Assembly: GCA_944381625.1 (NCBI GenBank)
Contig: CALWLW010000020.1
Location: forward strand, 1-64,000
Reading direction: 5' to 3'
DNA: 64,000 nucleotides
DNA from: an uncultured Lachnoclostridium sp.
Lineage (GTDB): Bacteria; Bacillota; Clostridia; Lachnospirales; Lachnospiraceae
Below the pieces are notes generated by a model, which saw nothing but the letters and a program-made list of their open reading frames with translations, ran no database searches and was not told the origin of the DNA. Both the position numbers and the translations under genes were made by a program. Below are positions 26,668 through 34,816 of this stretch, in pieces. Numbering within the stretch: the stretch's first letter is position 1; every line of letters begins with the position of its first letter.

Positions 26668-27180
26668 TCAGTCGTCCTGTGAAGCCTTCAGCCGGAAAAA
26701 GATATATATGGAACTGATCACGTCCAGGACAAAGAAGAAATGCAGGATGATATTTACAACCATACACCTGGCAGAGATCTTTCCGGCAGATTTCGCCCGC
26801 ACCAGCGCGCTCACGCCGTAGGAGGATGAGGACGCCAGCAGCAGATAGTTGGAGGCAATCAGCATCAGGACGATTACCGGCGAAGTGAAGATAAACGCAG
26901 GAACGACCATGACCAGCAGAGTAAACATGCCCAGAATAGCCATGAACAGGTAGAACGGGATATGGCACAGCTTGATTACCATGTTCCAGAATGCAAGTTG
27001 GCGAAACGCCGAATCGTCTTTGAACCGGCAGACATAAATGATGTTTACGATGTACACCGCAGGAGCGGCCAATACGCAGAAGATCCAGAGGATAAATGCT
27101 ATCTGGCTGTGAGGGATGAGAAGAGCCAGAGGAGCCAGGTACGGCCATATGGCAAAAAAGATTGGGTATTGTTTTTTCAT
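26668..27180 (-). CDS. small integral membrane protein of unknown function
   Basis: This 170-residue protein is made up almost wholly of hydrophobic segments: about residues 9-24, 27-48, 67-90, 93-112 and 140-160, giving four or five membrane passes, with short charged loops (CRFKDD, RAKSAGK) and a polar C-terminus KASQDD. No catalytic motif or familiar family signature is recognised. It stands alone on the minus strand, convergent with recQ. The upstream side is the repeat-rich gap before the sigma-factor gene. The start is preceded by GAAGGAGAA, a reasonable ribosome site. Confidence 0.65.
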   Translation of the reverse strand: MKKQYPIFFAIWPYLAPLALLIPHSQIAFILWIFCVLAAPAVYIVNIIYVCRFKDDSAFRQLAFWNMVIKLCHIPFYLFMAILGMFTLLVMVVPAFIFTSPVIVLMLIASNYLLLASSSSYGVSALVRAKSAGKISARCMVVNIILHFFFVLDVISSIYIFFRLKASQDD

Positions 27181-27210
27181 TTTCAGATTCTCCTTCTCAT
27201 CACAGCATGT

Positions 27211-27250
27211 CCGCAGTGCTCATGCCTTTCTGTGCCTTATACCAGGCCCG
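27211..27250 (+). repeat. 40-bp direct repeat, first copy
   Basis: Begins CCGCAGTGCTCATGC and shares 33 of 40 positions with 27364-27403. The pair flanks a 41-bp palindrome. Confidence 0.7.
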
Positions 27251-27314
27251 CAGTGCAGCGCTCGATTCCGCTTCGCTCCATCTCGCTCACGGGCTTCGCC
27301 CTATGCCATCCAGC

Positions 27315-27355
27315 AGGAACCGACGCTTTCGTGCGAGCACGAAGCGACAGTTCCT
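27315..27355. repeat. 41-bp imperfect palindrome with CGTGC-GA-GCACG core
   Basis: The arms run from AGGAAC inward to CGTGC and from GCACG outward to GTTCCT, with two mismatches and one gap. It lies between the two 40-bp direct repeats. The whole 27181-27485 gap holds no gene. Confidence 0.65.
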
Positions 27356-27363
27356 ACCGTCTG

Positions 27364-27403
27364 CCGCACTGCTCATGCTTTCCTGTACATTATACCATAC
27401 CCG
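27364..27403 (+). repeat. 40-bp direct repeat, second copy
   Basis: Begins CCGCACTGCTCATGC and ends near the upstream region of the sigma-factor gene; 33 of 40 positions match the first copy. Confidence 0.7.
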
Positions 27404-27485
27404 GCGGAAACGGGAACAGAATTTTCCTGCGCCCTGTAATTTGTGTTCTGGAATCCGTAGTATATAGATAAAGGGGGAGGACAGG

Positions 27486-28040
27486 ATGGAAGACCAGATG
27501 ATTGTGGATCTGTTTTTAAAGCGCTCTGAGCAGGCGATCGTGGAGCTGTCCCGAAAATACGGGGCGTTGTGCAGGTCGCTGGCGGGGAAGATCCTGCAGG
27601 ATGGCCGGGACGTGGAAGAATGTGTCAACGACGCTTATCTGGCGGCCTGGAAAAACATTCCGCCGGATCGCCCATCGCCGCTGTCCGCTTATATATGCCG
27701 GATCACCAGGAACCAGGCGCTGAAAAGATACCACAGCCTTAACGCGCAGAAAAGAAATTCACAGTACGATATGTGCCTGGAGGAAGCGGCGGAGTGCCTG
27801 GTATCGGGAACGGCTGTGGAAGACGAACTGGCGGCCAGGGAAATATCTGAGCACGTAAATATTTTCCTGGGAAAAATCGGGCGAAAAGACCGGGTGATTT
27901 TTGTACAGCGCTATTGGTTCTGTATGGAAATCTCAGAGATTGCCGAGGGGCTGGGCGTGTCGTCCAACTATATCAACGTTCGTCTGTTTCGGGTCAGGGA
28001 CAGGCTGAGAAAATATCTGAAGGAGGAAGAACTGTTATGA
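27486..28040 (+). CDS. ECF-type RNA polymerase sigma factor
   Basis: This 184-residue sigma-70 family protein has only regions 2 and 4. Region 2 includes DVEECVNDAYLAAWKNIPPD and LSAYICRITRNQALKRY. Region 4 (about 125-180) includes RDRVIFVQRYWFCMEISEIAEGLGVSSNYINVRLFRVRDRLRKYL, a helix-turn-helix for the -35. Such factors switch on a small regulon when released by an anti-sigma partner. Its TGA stop overlaps the ATG of the following gene (ATGA), a membrane-anchored protein that probably plays that partner role. The start follows GGGGGAGGA. Confidence 0.92.
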   Translation: MEDQMIVDLFLKRSEQAIVELSRKYGALCRSLAGKILQDGRDVEECVNDAYLAAWKNIPPDRPSPLSAYICRITRNQALKRYHSLNAQKRNSQYDMCLEEAAECLVSGTAVEDELAAREISEHVNIFLGKIGRKDRVIFVQRYWFCMEISEIAEGLGVSSNYINVRLFRVRDRLRKYLKEEELL

Positions 28041-29095
28041 AAAAGCAGGAGCATGTGGAAACCATTCTCTCCAACATTGACGACAGATATATAGAGGAAA
28101 GCCTGGGATATATGGAGAAACAGAAAAAACGCCGTGGCGGTCTCCGGCGTCCGGGGGTCTGGGCGGCCTGTTTCTGCGCGGTGTGCGCGCTGGCATTTTC
28201 GTCTCTGTCCGCAGCTACAGCGGCCGGTTCGGCCCGCGCTTATGATCTGCTCTATCTGATCTCACCGGAGATCGCCGGATATTTTTCCCCGGTAAATATG
28301 TCCTGTGTGGACGACGGTATTGAGATGGAGGTAAAAGCAGTCTATGTACACGGCGATTCGGCCGATATCTATATTTCCATGAAGGATCTGACCGGAGACC
28401 GTATTGACGAGACGACAGATCTTTTTGACAGCTGCGAAATTCTCACAGCCGCGGATTTCCAGACCTCAGGCTGCAGCCTGGCCGGCTATGATGCGGAGAA
28501 GAAAGAAGCCATCTTTCTCCTTACTGTACAGCAGCCGGGGAGCAGGATATCAGGAGAAAAACTGACGGTTCGGGTCTCCCGCCTCCTGGCCGGCAAGCGG
28601 CAGGAGACGGTGGAACTGCCGCAGATCGATCTGGAGCATGCTCAGGAGGCGGAGGGGTTTCTGACGTTGGAGGAGAGCGACGCACGCATCCGCGGATGGA
28701 GTGAAAACGCCGGCGAGGGACTGGAGATCAGCAGTGTGAACCGTGTTCTGGATCCGGACGCAGGCATCAGCCTGTCACCGGTGGACAAAGTGACGGTTAC
28801 CGGCTATGGTTTTGTGGACGGGAAGCTGCATATACAGGCGCATTATGATGAGATCCTGGAGTACGACAATCATGGAACTGTCTGGCTGTCGGACAGGGAG
28901 GGGAATGAAGTCCCCTGCTCGCTGGGGCTGTCCTTTTGGGACGAAGAAGGGACAGGAAGCTACGATGAGTATATCTTTGACGCAGGCCCGGGAGACGATC
29001 TGAGCGGTTATTCCGTGTGGGGATATTTTGCGACCTGCCAGAGCGCGTATGAGGGAAACTGGAGCGTGACCTTTCCTGTAAAAAATAACCTGTAG
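28037..29095 (+). CDS. putative anti-sigma factor / DUF4179-like membrane protein
   Basis: This 352-residue protein has a charged cytoplasmic N-terminus (about 1-40, MEKQKKRRGG), one membrane segment at about residues 43-64 (WAACFCAVCALAFSSLSAATA) and a large outer domain rich in beta-type sequence. The layout and the overlap with the sigma gene match clostridial DUF4179-type proteins, which sit behind ECF sigma genes and are presumed anti-sigma factors. No enzymatic motif is seen. The longer open frame begins inside the sigma gene, but the overlapping ATG at 28037 is preceded by AAGGAGGAAG, so coupling is likely. Confidence 0.75.
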   Translation: MKKQEHVETILSNIDDRYIEESLGYMEKQKKRRGGLRRPGVWAACFCAVCALAFSSLSAATAAGSARAYDLLYLISPEIAGYFSPVNMSCVDDGIEMEVKAVYVHGDSADIYISMKDLTGDRIDETTDLFDSCEILTAADFQTSGCSLAGYDAEKKEAIFLLTVQQPGSRISGEKLTVRVSRLLAGKRQETVELPQIDLEHAQEAEGFLTLEESDARIRGWSENAGEGLEISSVNRVLDPDAGISLSPVDKVTVTGYGFVDGKLHIQAHYDEILEYDNHGTVWLSDREGNEVPCSLGLSFWDEEGTGSYDEYIFDAGPGDDLSGYSVWGYFATCQSAYEGNWSVTFPVKNNL

Positions 29096-29186
29096 TTAAT
29101 AAAAGTACCGTGTAAATAAATAACGGTTCAATATACATGCCTGCCCGGCTCTGTTACAATAACGGTAACAGGAAGGAGGAATTGTG

Positions 29187-30233
29187 ATGCTGCTGAAAGA
29201 TATGATTCGTCAGAAGCGGAAGGAATGCGGGCTGACGCAGGAACAGGTGGCGGAGAGGCTGGGGGTATCGGCGCCGGCGGTGAATAAATGGGAGAGCGGA
29301 AGCACATGCCCGGATATATCCCTGCTGGCTCCGCTGGCGAGGCTCTTTCATACGGACCTGAACACGCTCCTGTGTTTCCGGGAGAACCTGACGAAAGAAG
29401 ATATTGCAGGATATATGAACGAGGCCGCAAAGCTTGCCCAGGCGGAGGGCGCTGCCGCGGCGCTTGCCCGTGTCAAGGAGATTGTGAAGGAATACCCGTC
29501 CAATGGGGAACTGCTGTACCAGATGGGGACGGTGCTTCGGGGAATTGCTCTTATGCAGGCGGATTCTCCGGAACAGGTCAGCGAACTGTTTGACTGTTCC
29601 AGGGAACTATATGAGCAGGCCGCCGCCTGCGATGATGTAAGAGCCGCTGACAAGGCAAGATACGCGCTGGCATCCATGCATATCCAGGATGATGAGTATG
29701 AGAAAGCGGAGGAACTGATCAGTCTGCTTCCGGAGGATCTGGCACTGGATAAAAAGTCGCTGGAGATTTCTATGTTGATGAAGCAGGGAAAGAATGCGAA
29801 GGCGTCGGCGTTGTTGGAGCAGAGCCTGAACAGTACCCTCCAGAAAGTGAATATCCAGCTAAGCCTTCTGGCAAGCGCGGCTGTCCGGGAGGGCGACCGG
29901 GAGAGAGCCTGGGAGCTTGCCAGATACAGCGCCGCGGTGATGGGAGTCTATGGGTGGAAGTATTATACCTGTATGACGGCATGGACGGTGGCCATGGAGG
30001 AAAAGGACGCGCAGAAGGGTATGGAGCTTTTGAGAGAGATGCTGGAATCGCTCCCGGATGCTCAGGTAATGAGCAAATCACTCCTGTTCGCCCATCTTCC
30101 GGTTCAGGACGGGGAACAGGGGACATGGAAGCAGCTTGGCCGGAGCCTGATTATGGCCATGAACCGGGAAGAGGAATTTGCATTTCTGAAGGACAGCGGG
30201 GAATTCCAGGAACTGGTAAAAGAATATTCTTGA
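29187..30233 (+). CDS. XRE-family regulator with TPR-like C-terminal region
   Basis: This 348-residue protein has an N-terminal Cro/C1-type helix-turn-helix at residues 1-60 (IRQKRKECGLTQEQVAERLGVSAPAVNKWESGSTCPDI). A long helical region then carries TPR-like repeats (for example ALASMHIQDDEYEKAEELISLL and ASALLEQSLNSTLQKVNIQLSLLASAAVREGDRERAWELARY). Such proteins often sense a peptide or metabolite through the repeats. The ATG at 29187 is six bases after AAGGAGGA. It follows the sigma/anti-sigma pair by 91 bases and may regulate nearby genes, but nothing in the sequence proves it. Confidence 0.85.
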   Translation: MLLKDMIRQKRKECGLTQEQVAERLGVSAPAVNKWESGSTCPDISLLAPLARLFHTDLNTLLCFRENLTKEDIAGYMNEAAKLAQAEGAAAALARVKEIVKEYPSNGELLYQMGTVLRGIALMQADSPEQVSELFDCSRELYEQAAACDDVRAADKARYALASMHIQDDEYEKAEELISLLPEDLALDKKSLEISMLMKQGKNAKASALLEQSLNSTLQKVNIQLSLLASAAVREGDRERAWELARYSAAVMGVYGWKYYTCMTAWTVAMEEKDAQKGMELLREMLESLPDAQVMSKSLLFAHLPVQDGEQGTWKQLGRSLIMAMNREEEFAFLKDSGEFQELVKEYS

Positions 30234-30298
30234 AAATCCACGGGAAAAGTGATAAGGTGTATTTTTCTAAAAACAGAGAGAATCAGGAGATGGTATCT

Positions 30299-31687
30299 AT
30301 GGAATGGGATAGATTGCTGTCCCGGAAACGGTACGCGGAGGGCGGCGTCTCCGGCCGGAGCGATTATGACACGATCATCTGCAGCACCTTATTCAGACGC
30401 CTGCAGGATAAGGCGCAGGTCTTTCCGCTGGATGAAGACGATTATGTAAGGACACGTCTGACACATTCTCTGGAGGTGTCGGCAGTCGGGAAGAAACTGG
30501 GTGAATATGTATTTTCGGAATTAAAAAGACAGAAAGCAGACCCCTGGTTTGAAACGCATACGGAGAAAGCATTTTCTGACGTCCTGCTGTGCGCCGGACT
30601 GGTACATGATATTGGCAATCCGCCGTTTGGACATTTTGGGGAGTTCGCAATCCGGGAATGGTTTCAGAAAAACCTGGGCCGGCTGACGCTGAGAGGAGAA
30701 AGCGTGACGGGGCTGCTGTCCCAATGGCAGATCCAGGATTTGTATTTATACGAGGGAAACGCCCAGTCTCTTCGCCTGCTGTCCAAAACGCCGCATCTGG
30801 GGAATGGGGACGGATTTAATCTGTCCTACAGCATTTTGGCTTCTATTATCAAATACCCGGTTTCGTCCATAGATCTGCAGGGAGACGCCGGCAGACGGTA
30901 CCGGAAGATGGGATACAATTTTTCCGAACGGGAATTGTTTTGGGATATCAATGAAAGCACAGGGATGAACGGACGCCGTCATCCCTTGTCCTATCTTCTG
31001 GAAGTAGCCGATGATATCGCTTACCGTACTTCAGACATGGAAGATGCTCTGGTGAAAGGTGTCCTGAGCATACAGAAAATACTGGACACGTTTCAGCAGC
31101 TGAAAACAGACTGTGAGGAGGCAGGCGGTACGCCCCAGGAGGCGAAGGCGTGTATGGACAGACTGGAGGAATACTACAGGGAGGAAAGGAACAAAGACGG
31201 GAATAAGCCGGAGCTGACCGCTCTTCAGAGATGGAACCAGCTGGTACAGGAGATGATGATCCGGGACGCGGGAAATGCGTTTGTGAGGCACTATGCTCAG
31301 ATTATGGAGGGAAGCTTTGAGGAAGACCTGTTCAGCCGTACAGCTTCAGGATATTTGATCGGAGCCATCTCTGAGCTGAGTGAGCGGTGGATCTATACCA
31401 GCCCCGTAAAGACGCGGCCGGAGCTGTTCGGACGCCGGGTGATCGATTCGCTTCTGAGCCAGTTTATGCCGGCGGCAGTGCGCTGTGATACGGGGAGAGC
31501 GCTGACGTTTATCGAACAGCGGACGATGGACACGGTTTCGGATTTTTATAAGTCTATGTACCGAAGAGCGTCGCAGGGAAAAGGAGAACAGGAGAAGCTG
31601 TATCTGAGGATTCTGATGATCACAGACTATATAAGCGGGATGACGGACAGTTATGCAAAACGGCTGTATCAGGAGCTGTTCATATAA
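30299..31687 (+). CDS. dNTP triphosphohydrolase (dGTPase family, HD domain)
   Basis: This 462-residue HD-superfamily enzyme removes triphosphate from deoxynucleotides, dGTP in the type member. Metal-binding motifs are the His in VRTRLTHSLEVSAVG, the HD pair in GLVHDIGNPPFGHFGE, and the later Asp in EVADDIAYRTSDMEDALVKG. The N-terminal LLSRKRYAEG...DYDTIICSTLFRRLQDKAQVFPL is characteristic of the Dgt group. The ATG at 30299 is chosen over 30290 because CAGGAG sits right against the latter. It overlaps nothing and follows the XRE gene by 65 bases on the same strand. It may limit dNTP pools or act in phage defence, as some family members do; there is no direct sign of the latter. Confidence 0.9.
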   Translation: MEWDRLLSRKRYAEGGVSGRSDYDTIICSTLFRRLQDKAQVFPLDEDDYVRTRLTHSLEVSAVGKKLGEYVFSELKRQKADPWFETHTEKAFSDVLLCAGLVHDIGNPPFGHFGEFAIREWFQKNLGRLTLRGESVTGLLSQWQIQDLYLYEGNAQSLRLLSKTPHLGNGDGFNLSYSILASIIKYPVSSIDLQGDAGRRYRKMGYNFSERELFWDINESTGMNGRRHPLSYLLEVADDIAYRTSDMEDALVKGVLSIQKILDTFQQLKTDCEEAGGTPQEAKACMDRLEEYYREERNKDGNKPELTALQRWNQLVQEMMIRDAGNAFVRHYAQIMEGSFEEDLFSRTASGYLIGAISELSERWIYTSPVKTRPELFGRRVIDSLLSQFMPAAVRCDTGRALTFIEQRTMDTVSDFYKSMYRRASQGKGEQEKLYLRILMITDYISGMTDSYAKRLYQELFI

Positions 31688-31756
31688 TTTGTCCTTCCAC
31701 TTATTATATAGCATAAAAATGCCTGAAATACAAGTCTGGCGCATGACCGGCCCCGG

Positions 31757-31765
31757 TGTTATAAT
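31757..31765 (+). promoter_or_regulatory. extended -10 promoter for the DUF6323-like gene
   Basis: TGT-TATAAT at 31757-31765 lies about 100 bases ahead of the start. No clear -35 is seen. Confidence 0.45.
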
Positions 31766-31864
31766 CATCTGACGCTGCTGTCTACAGGCAGTCCGGCAGT
31801 CGGCAGGAGCCGGCGGCCGCCCATGGACAGAAAGTATCAGAAGATAGAATAAGGGGGCAGATAT

Positions 31865-32398
31865 ATGGATCAGAACTGGATACAATTGCTGCAGAAAGAA
31901 AACCAGCTGGCAAGGGTTATGGTGACAAACCGGAAGACACAGCAATACGGATTGACGCTGAGCCGTGAGGACGCGGAACTGCTCCTGCAGGAAAGGGGAC
32001 GCGCCCTGCAGGAGCAAAGGCGGGTAGAATTCGGAGAGGGGATCACAGAGAAGATCATCGAGGAATTTTGTGATTCTGCGTACATTGGGCAGGAGAGCTA
32101 TGTGGATACGGTCATCCGTCTGCAGGAGATTTTTTACCTGTACAAGAACGAGATGATGGATGAGATCTCGGATGAGGAACTGCTGCATTTTATGAAGGAG
32201 CAGTACGAGGGTGTGTGCTTTGGAGACCTGGATTATCTGGAGGGAACCTGTCTGAGCCATTTCGCTCAGGCCATACGGGCCGGTTACCAGGGACATAAGG
32301 CTTCGCGAGGGTATGGGGAATATGGCCGCTTTGATGAAGTAAAACGCTGGGATTATGACCTGTATCTGGAAACACTGAAAGAACTGTGCTGGAGGTAG
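31865..32398 (+). CDS. DUF6323-like protein of unknown function
   Basis: This 177-residue soluble protein is rich in Glu, Leu and Tyr and predicted largely helical. Notable segments are LTLSREDAELLLQERGRALQEQRRVEFGEG, IGQESYVDTVIRLQEIFYLYKNEMMDEISDEELLHFM and a C-terminal GYGRFDEVKRWDYDLYLETLKELCW-type end. I recall this pattern as DUF6323 from Lachnospiraceae, usually beside a DUF6179 gene, but have not verified it. The start follows AAGGGGGC. The next gene begins 3 bases after its stop with GGAGGTAGGCG overlapping its end, so the two are translated together. No catalytic motif is evident. Confidence 0.6.
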   Translation: MDQNWIQLLQKENQLARVMVTNRKTQQYGLTLSREDAELLLQERGRALQEQRRVEFGEGITEKIIEEFCDSAYIGQESYVDTVIRLQEIFYLYKNEMMDEISDEELLHFMKEQYEGVCFGDLDYLEGTCLSHFAQAIRAGYQGHKASRGYGEYGRFDEVKRWDYDLYLETLKELCWR

Positions 32399-32401
32399 GC
32401 G

Positions 32402-32998
32402 ATGAGATATAAGATGGAAGAGCTGCTGCCTCTGGCAGGGAGGCTGGCGGAAAGATATACGGCGTATGAGAGTACCTCCGTAACCTATGAAAAAGCAGAG
32501 CAGTTGATGGGAGCAGTGCTGTACTGTATTCGGGAAGGGGAGGAGGCGGATCGCGGCCTGCCCTCAGCCGGAAATTCTCTGCCTGCGAAGGAAGCATATG
32601 AGCGGGGCCTGCGGGCGGTGAGGCAGAAAACCAGAGACGCGCTGAACCTGTATCACACTCTCCTGCCGGATTTCTGCGCGTATGGGAATACGTTTCTGTA
32701 CGACACGGTGGTAAAAGGACTGCCGGAATTTTTCCGATGGTACGATACGGAGTTCTGTCCGCAGGACACGATCCTGACGCTGGACTATCCGGTGGAACAG
32801 GATCTGTCCGGTTGCTGCGGCGTGGACAAAATCTGGAAATATATCCGGTGCATCCTGCTGGAACAACAGTATCTGGCGCATTTTTCACAGCAATATGTAA
32901 TAGAAATGCTGAAAGAGTGGAATCCTTCCTATATGGACACCCCGGTGAACCTGTGTGAAGCTTTCAGGTCGGCGGTTGACCGGCCCCGGACTTTATAA
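32402..32998 (+). CDS. DUF6179-like protein of unknown function
   Basis: This 198-residue protein opens with MEELLPLAGRLAERYTAYESTSVTYEKAEQLMGAVLYCI, a pattern I associate with DUF6179. It continues with a helical region holding LYHTLLPDFCAYGNTFLYDTVVKGLPEFFRWYDTEFCPQDTILTLDYPV. No membrane segment, signal peptide or enzyme motif is seen. It may be shorter than the usual family form; the end falls 3 bases before an interspersed repeat, so truncation at the C-terminus by the repeat is possible. It is coupled to the preceding DUF6323-like gene. Confidence 0.6.
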   Translation: MRYKMEELLPLAGRLAERYTAYESTSVTYEKAEQLMGAVLYCIREGEEADRGLPSAGNSLPAKEAYERGLRAVRQKTRDALNLYHTLLPDFCAYGNTFLYDTVVKGLPEFFRWYDTEFCPQDTILTLDYPVEQDLSGCCGVDKIWKYIRCILLEQQYLAHFSQQYVIEMLKEWNPSYMDTPVNLCEAFRSAVDRPRTL

Positions 32999-33044
32999 AT
33001 TGTTCACTGGACAAGGCGGATAGCCTTTGGTAATATGTTATCGT

Positions 33045-33096
33045 TCACACGTTCGTGCAGGCACGACATCTGATGCATTCTGGCTGACGAGTGAAC
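33045..33096 (-). repeat. interspersed repeat, copy C, inside a larger dyad
   Basis: Reading leftward it begins GTTCACTCGTCAGCCAGAAT and contains TCAGATG and CGTGC-CT-GCACG, matching copies A and B. The outer ends GTTATCGTTCAC (33038-33049) and GTGAACTATAAC (33091-33102) form an inverted repeat around it. Confidence 0.6.
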
Positions 33097-33154
33097 TATA
33101 ACGATAGAATATGTGAACCTGGCGGAGATATCCGCGGGGAAAGGAGGAAATATC

Positions 33155-33841
33155 ATGAGATTCAGAAGGATTATGTGCATCCTGGGTCTGACCGCTTCTT
33201 TGGCGTTTGTGGGCGGCTGTTCGGGAAATAAGGCAGAAGAGGAACCGGTTCAGGAGACGGAAGAACAGCAGGAGCCGGAAGCGCCGGCAGAAAATCCGGA
33301 CATGGACGAGGAGACCGGCGATCAGGATGAAGCAGTAAGCGACGTTCCGGTGCGGATCTACGGCGTGGTACAGGAGATCGGTGAGGATACTGTCATGGTG
33401 GATAATCAGTCGGAGAACTCTTCCGCCGGTGAGATTATCCTTACCATTGACCCGGAAAGCACCATGCTTGTGGATGGACAGACCGGTCTGCCCATCACGC
33501 TGGAGGATATGGAAACTGGAAGCTTTGAGGCGTACCTGGGGCCGGTGATGACCATGTCCCTGCCGCCGCAGACCACACCGTATGTGGTGATCGCCAATAT
33601 TCCGGAGGACGCCGCGGCGCCGGTTTATGTAATAGCGGCTCAGGACGCGGTTTCTGCGGACGGAGTTTATACGCTGGAAGGCACGGACGGCAGCAGCTGG
33701 GAGATCCCGGAGGATGCGGATATCCAGCCGTTCCGCACGAGAAATATTGTGACGGCGGCTGATATTACCGAAGGCCGGGGATGTCTGATCTGGCAGGACG
33801 GCCAGGGAACGGTGACGAAAGTAGTCCTCTTTGAAGTGTAA
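33155..33841 (+). CDS. secreted lipoprotein of unknown function
   Basis: This 228-residue protein has a lipoprotein signal peptide: basic MRFRR, hydrophobic IMCILGLTASLAFVGG, and lipid-attachment Cys at about residue 23 (VGGC-SG). A Glu/Pro/Asp-rich linker (about 28-65) leads to a compact domain rich in beta strands (VRIYGVVQEIGEDTVMVDNQS...). The linker style is shared by other lipoproteins in this window (38543, 46337), suggesting a common surface-display design. The start follows AAAGGAGGAAA. It is preceded by the repeat at 33045 and followed by a strong terminator. Confidence 0.75.
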   Translation: MRFRRIMCILGLTASLAFVGGCSGNKAEEEPVQETEEQQEPEAPAENPDMDEETGDQDEAVSDVPVRIYGVVQEIGEDTVMVDNQSENSSAGEIILTIDPESTMLVDGQTGLPITLEDMETGSFEAYLGPVMTMSLPPQTTPYVVIANIPEDAAAPVYVIAAQDAVSADGVYTLEGTDGSSWEIPEDADIQPFRTRNIVTAADITEGRGCLIWQDGQGTVTKVVLFEV

Positions 33842-33852
33842 ATGTGGGAGGA

Positions 33853-33893
33853 GCCAGTCTGAATCTTTAGGTTCACAGATTCAGGCTGGCTTT
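33853..33893 (+). terminator. terminator after the lipoprotein gene
   Basis: GCCAGTCTGAATCT (33853-33866) pairs with AGATTCAGGCTGGC (33877-33890) with one G-T pair, followed by TTTGTC. Confidence 0.75.
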
Positions 33894-33941
33894 GTCTATT
33901 CCTCTAAACGACAGGGGTTCCCCTGAATTGTACGAATACCA

Positions 33942-34121
33942 TTACGCGACCGTATAAATTTTCACCTCGGGGTCGGCGCTCCAGAGCGGTTTTAATCCTA
34001 CGAATACATCATTCTGAAACATCTGGTTGGAAAGGTATGCCTGTGCATGCTCAGCGTTGTCAAAGCCATGAAGTACCTGTACATCTTCCTCGCGAACAGT
34101 AGCAATTTCAGCAAGATACAG
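33942..34121 (-). pseudogene. C-terminal remnant of a small monooxygenase-like protein
   Basis: The minus strand reads 59 codons without a start, beginning after a TAG, with the protein-like sequence EIATVREEDVQVLHGF, DNAEHAQAYLSNQMFQNDV and GLKPLWSADPEVKIYTVA before a TAA. The even codon quality and the resemblance to the C-terminal part of ABM/EthD-like small proteins suggest a decayed gene whose 5' end has been lost. The flavodoxin-like gene promoter now occupies the break point. Confidence 0.55.
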
Positions 34122-34168
34122 CTATAATGACAAGTAGAAAAACACAGATTCGGAGAGGAGCATGGAAT

Positions 34169-34789
34169 ATGAAAGTTTTGATGCTGAATGGAAGCGCCCA
34201 TCAGAAGGGCAATACCTATCTGTCTCTTCTGGAAGTGGGGAAGACTCTGGAAGCGGAAGGGATAGATTATGAGATCTTCCAGCTGGGAGGCGGCCCTGTC
34301 AGGGACTGCATCGGCTGCGGGAAATGTTCAGAGAAAGGCTGTATCTTTGACGATGATAAAGTCAATGAGTTTGTGGCCAAAGCGAAGGAGGCGGACGGTT
34401 TTGTATTCGGAACGCCGGTTTATTACGCCCACCCCAGCGGAAGGATCCTTTCCTTTTTGGACCGGGTATTTTACAGCAGCGGGAAAGCCTTCGCGTTTAA
34501 GCCGGGAGCCTCAGTGGCGGTGGCACGCCGGGGAGGAGCGAGCGCTTCTTTCGATGTTCTGAACAAATATTTTGGAATCAGCCAGATGCCCACGGTGGGT
34601 TCCACCTACTGGAACCTGGTGCATGGATGGGAGCAGGGAGAAGCGGCCCTGGATACGGAGGGGCTTCAGACCATGAGGAACCTGGCCCGCAGCATGGCAT
34701 GGATGCTGAAGTGCTTTGAGGCAGGCAAAGCGTCGGGCGTGCCTCTGCCTGAGACGGAGCGGGGAAACCGGATGAATTTCATCCGCTGA
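34169..34789 (+). CDS. flavodoxin-fold NAD(P)H-dependent FMN reductase-like protein
   Basis: This 206-residue flavoprotein has the N-terminal MKVLMLNGSAHQKGNTYLSL FMN phosphate loop and the central VFGTPVYYAHPSGRILSFLDRVFYSS stretch of the flavodoxin_2/FMN reductase group. An extra CIGCGKCSEKGC motif could hold an Fe-S cluster or a metal, as in iron-sulfur flavoproteins. It probably transfers electrons to quinones, nitro compounds or another acceptor in the cytoplasm. The start follows GAGAGGAG. A TATAAT at 34123-34128 lies 40 bases upstream. It is convergent with the AraC gene. Confidence 0.85.
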   Translation: MKVLMLNGSAHQKGNTYLSLLEVGKTLEAEGIDYEIFQLGGGPVRDCIGCGKCSEKGCIFDDDKVNEFVAKAKEADGFVFGTPVYYAHPSGRILSFLDRVFYSSGKAFAFKPGASVAVARRGGASASFDVLNKYFGISQMPTVGSTYWNLVHGWEQGEAALDTEGLQTMRNLARSMAWMLKCFEAGKASGVPLPETERGNRMNFIR

Positions 34790-34816
34790 ACAAGTATGAA
34801 AAAGGAGCCGGAGGTC

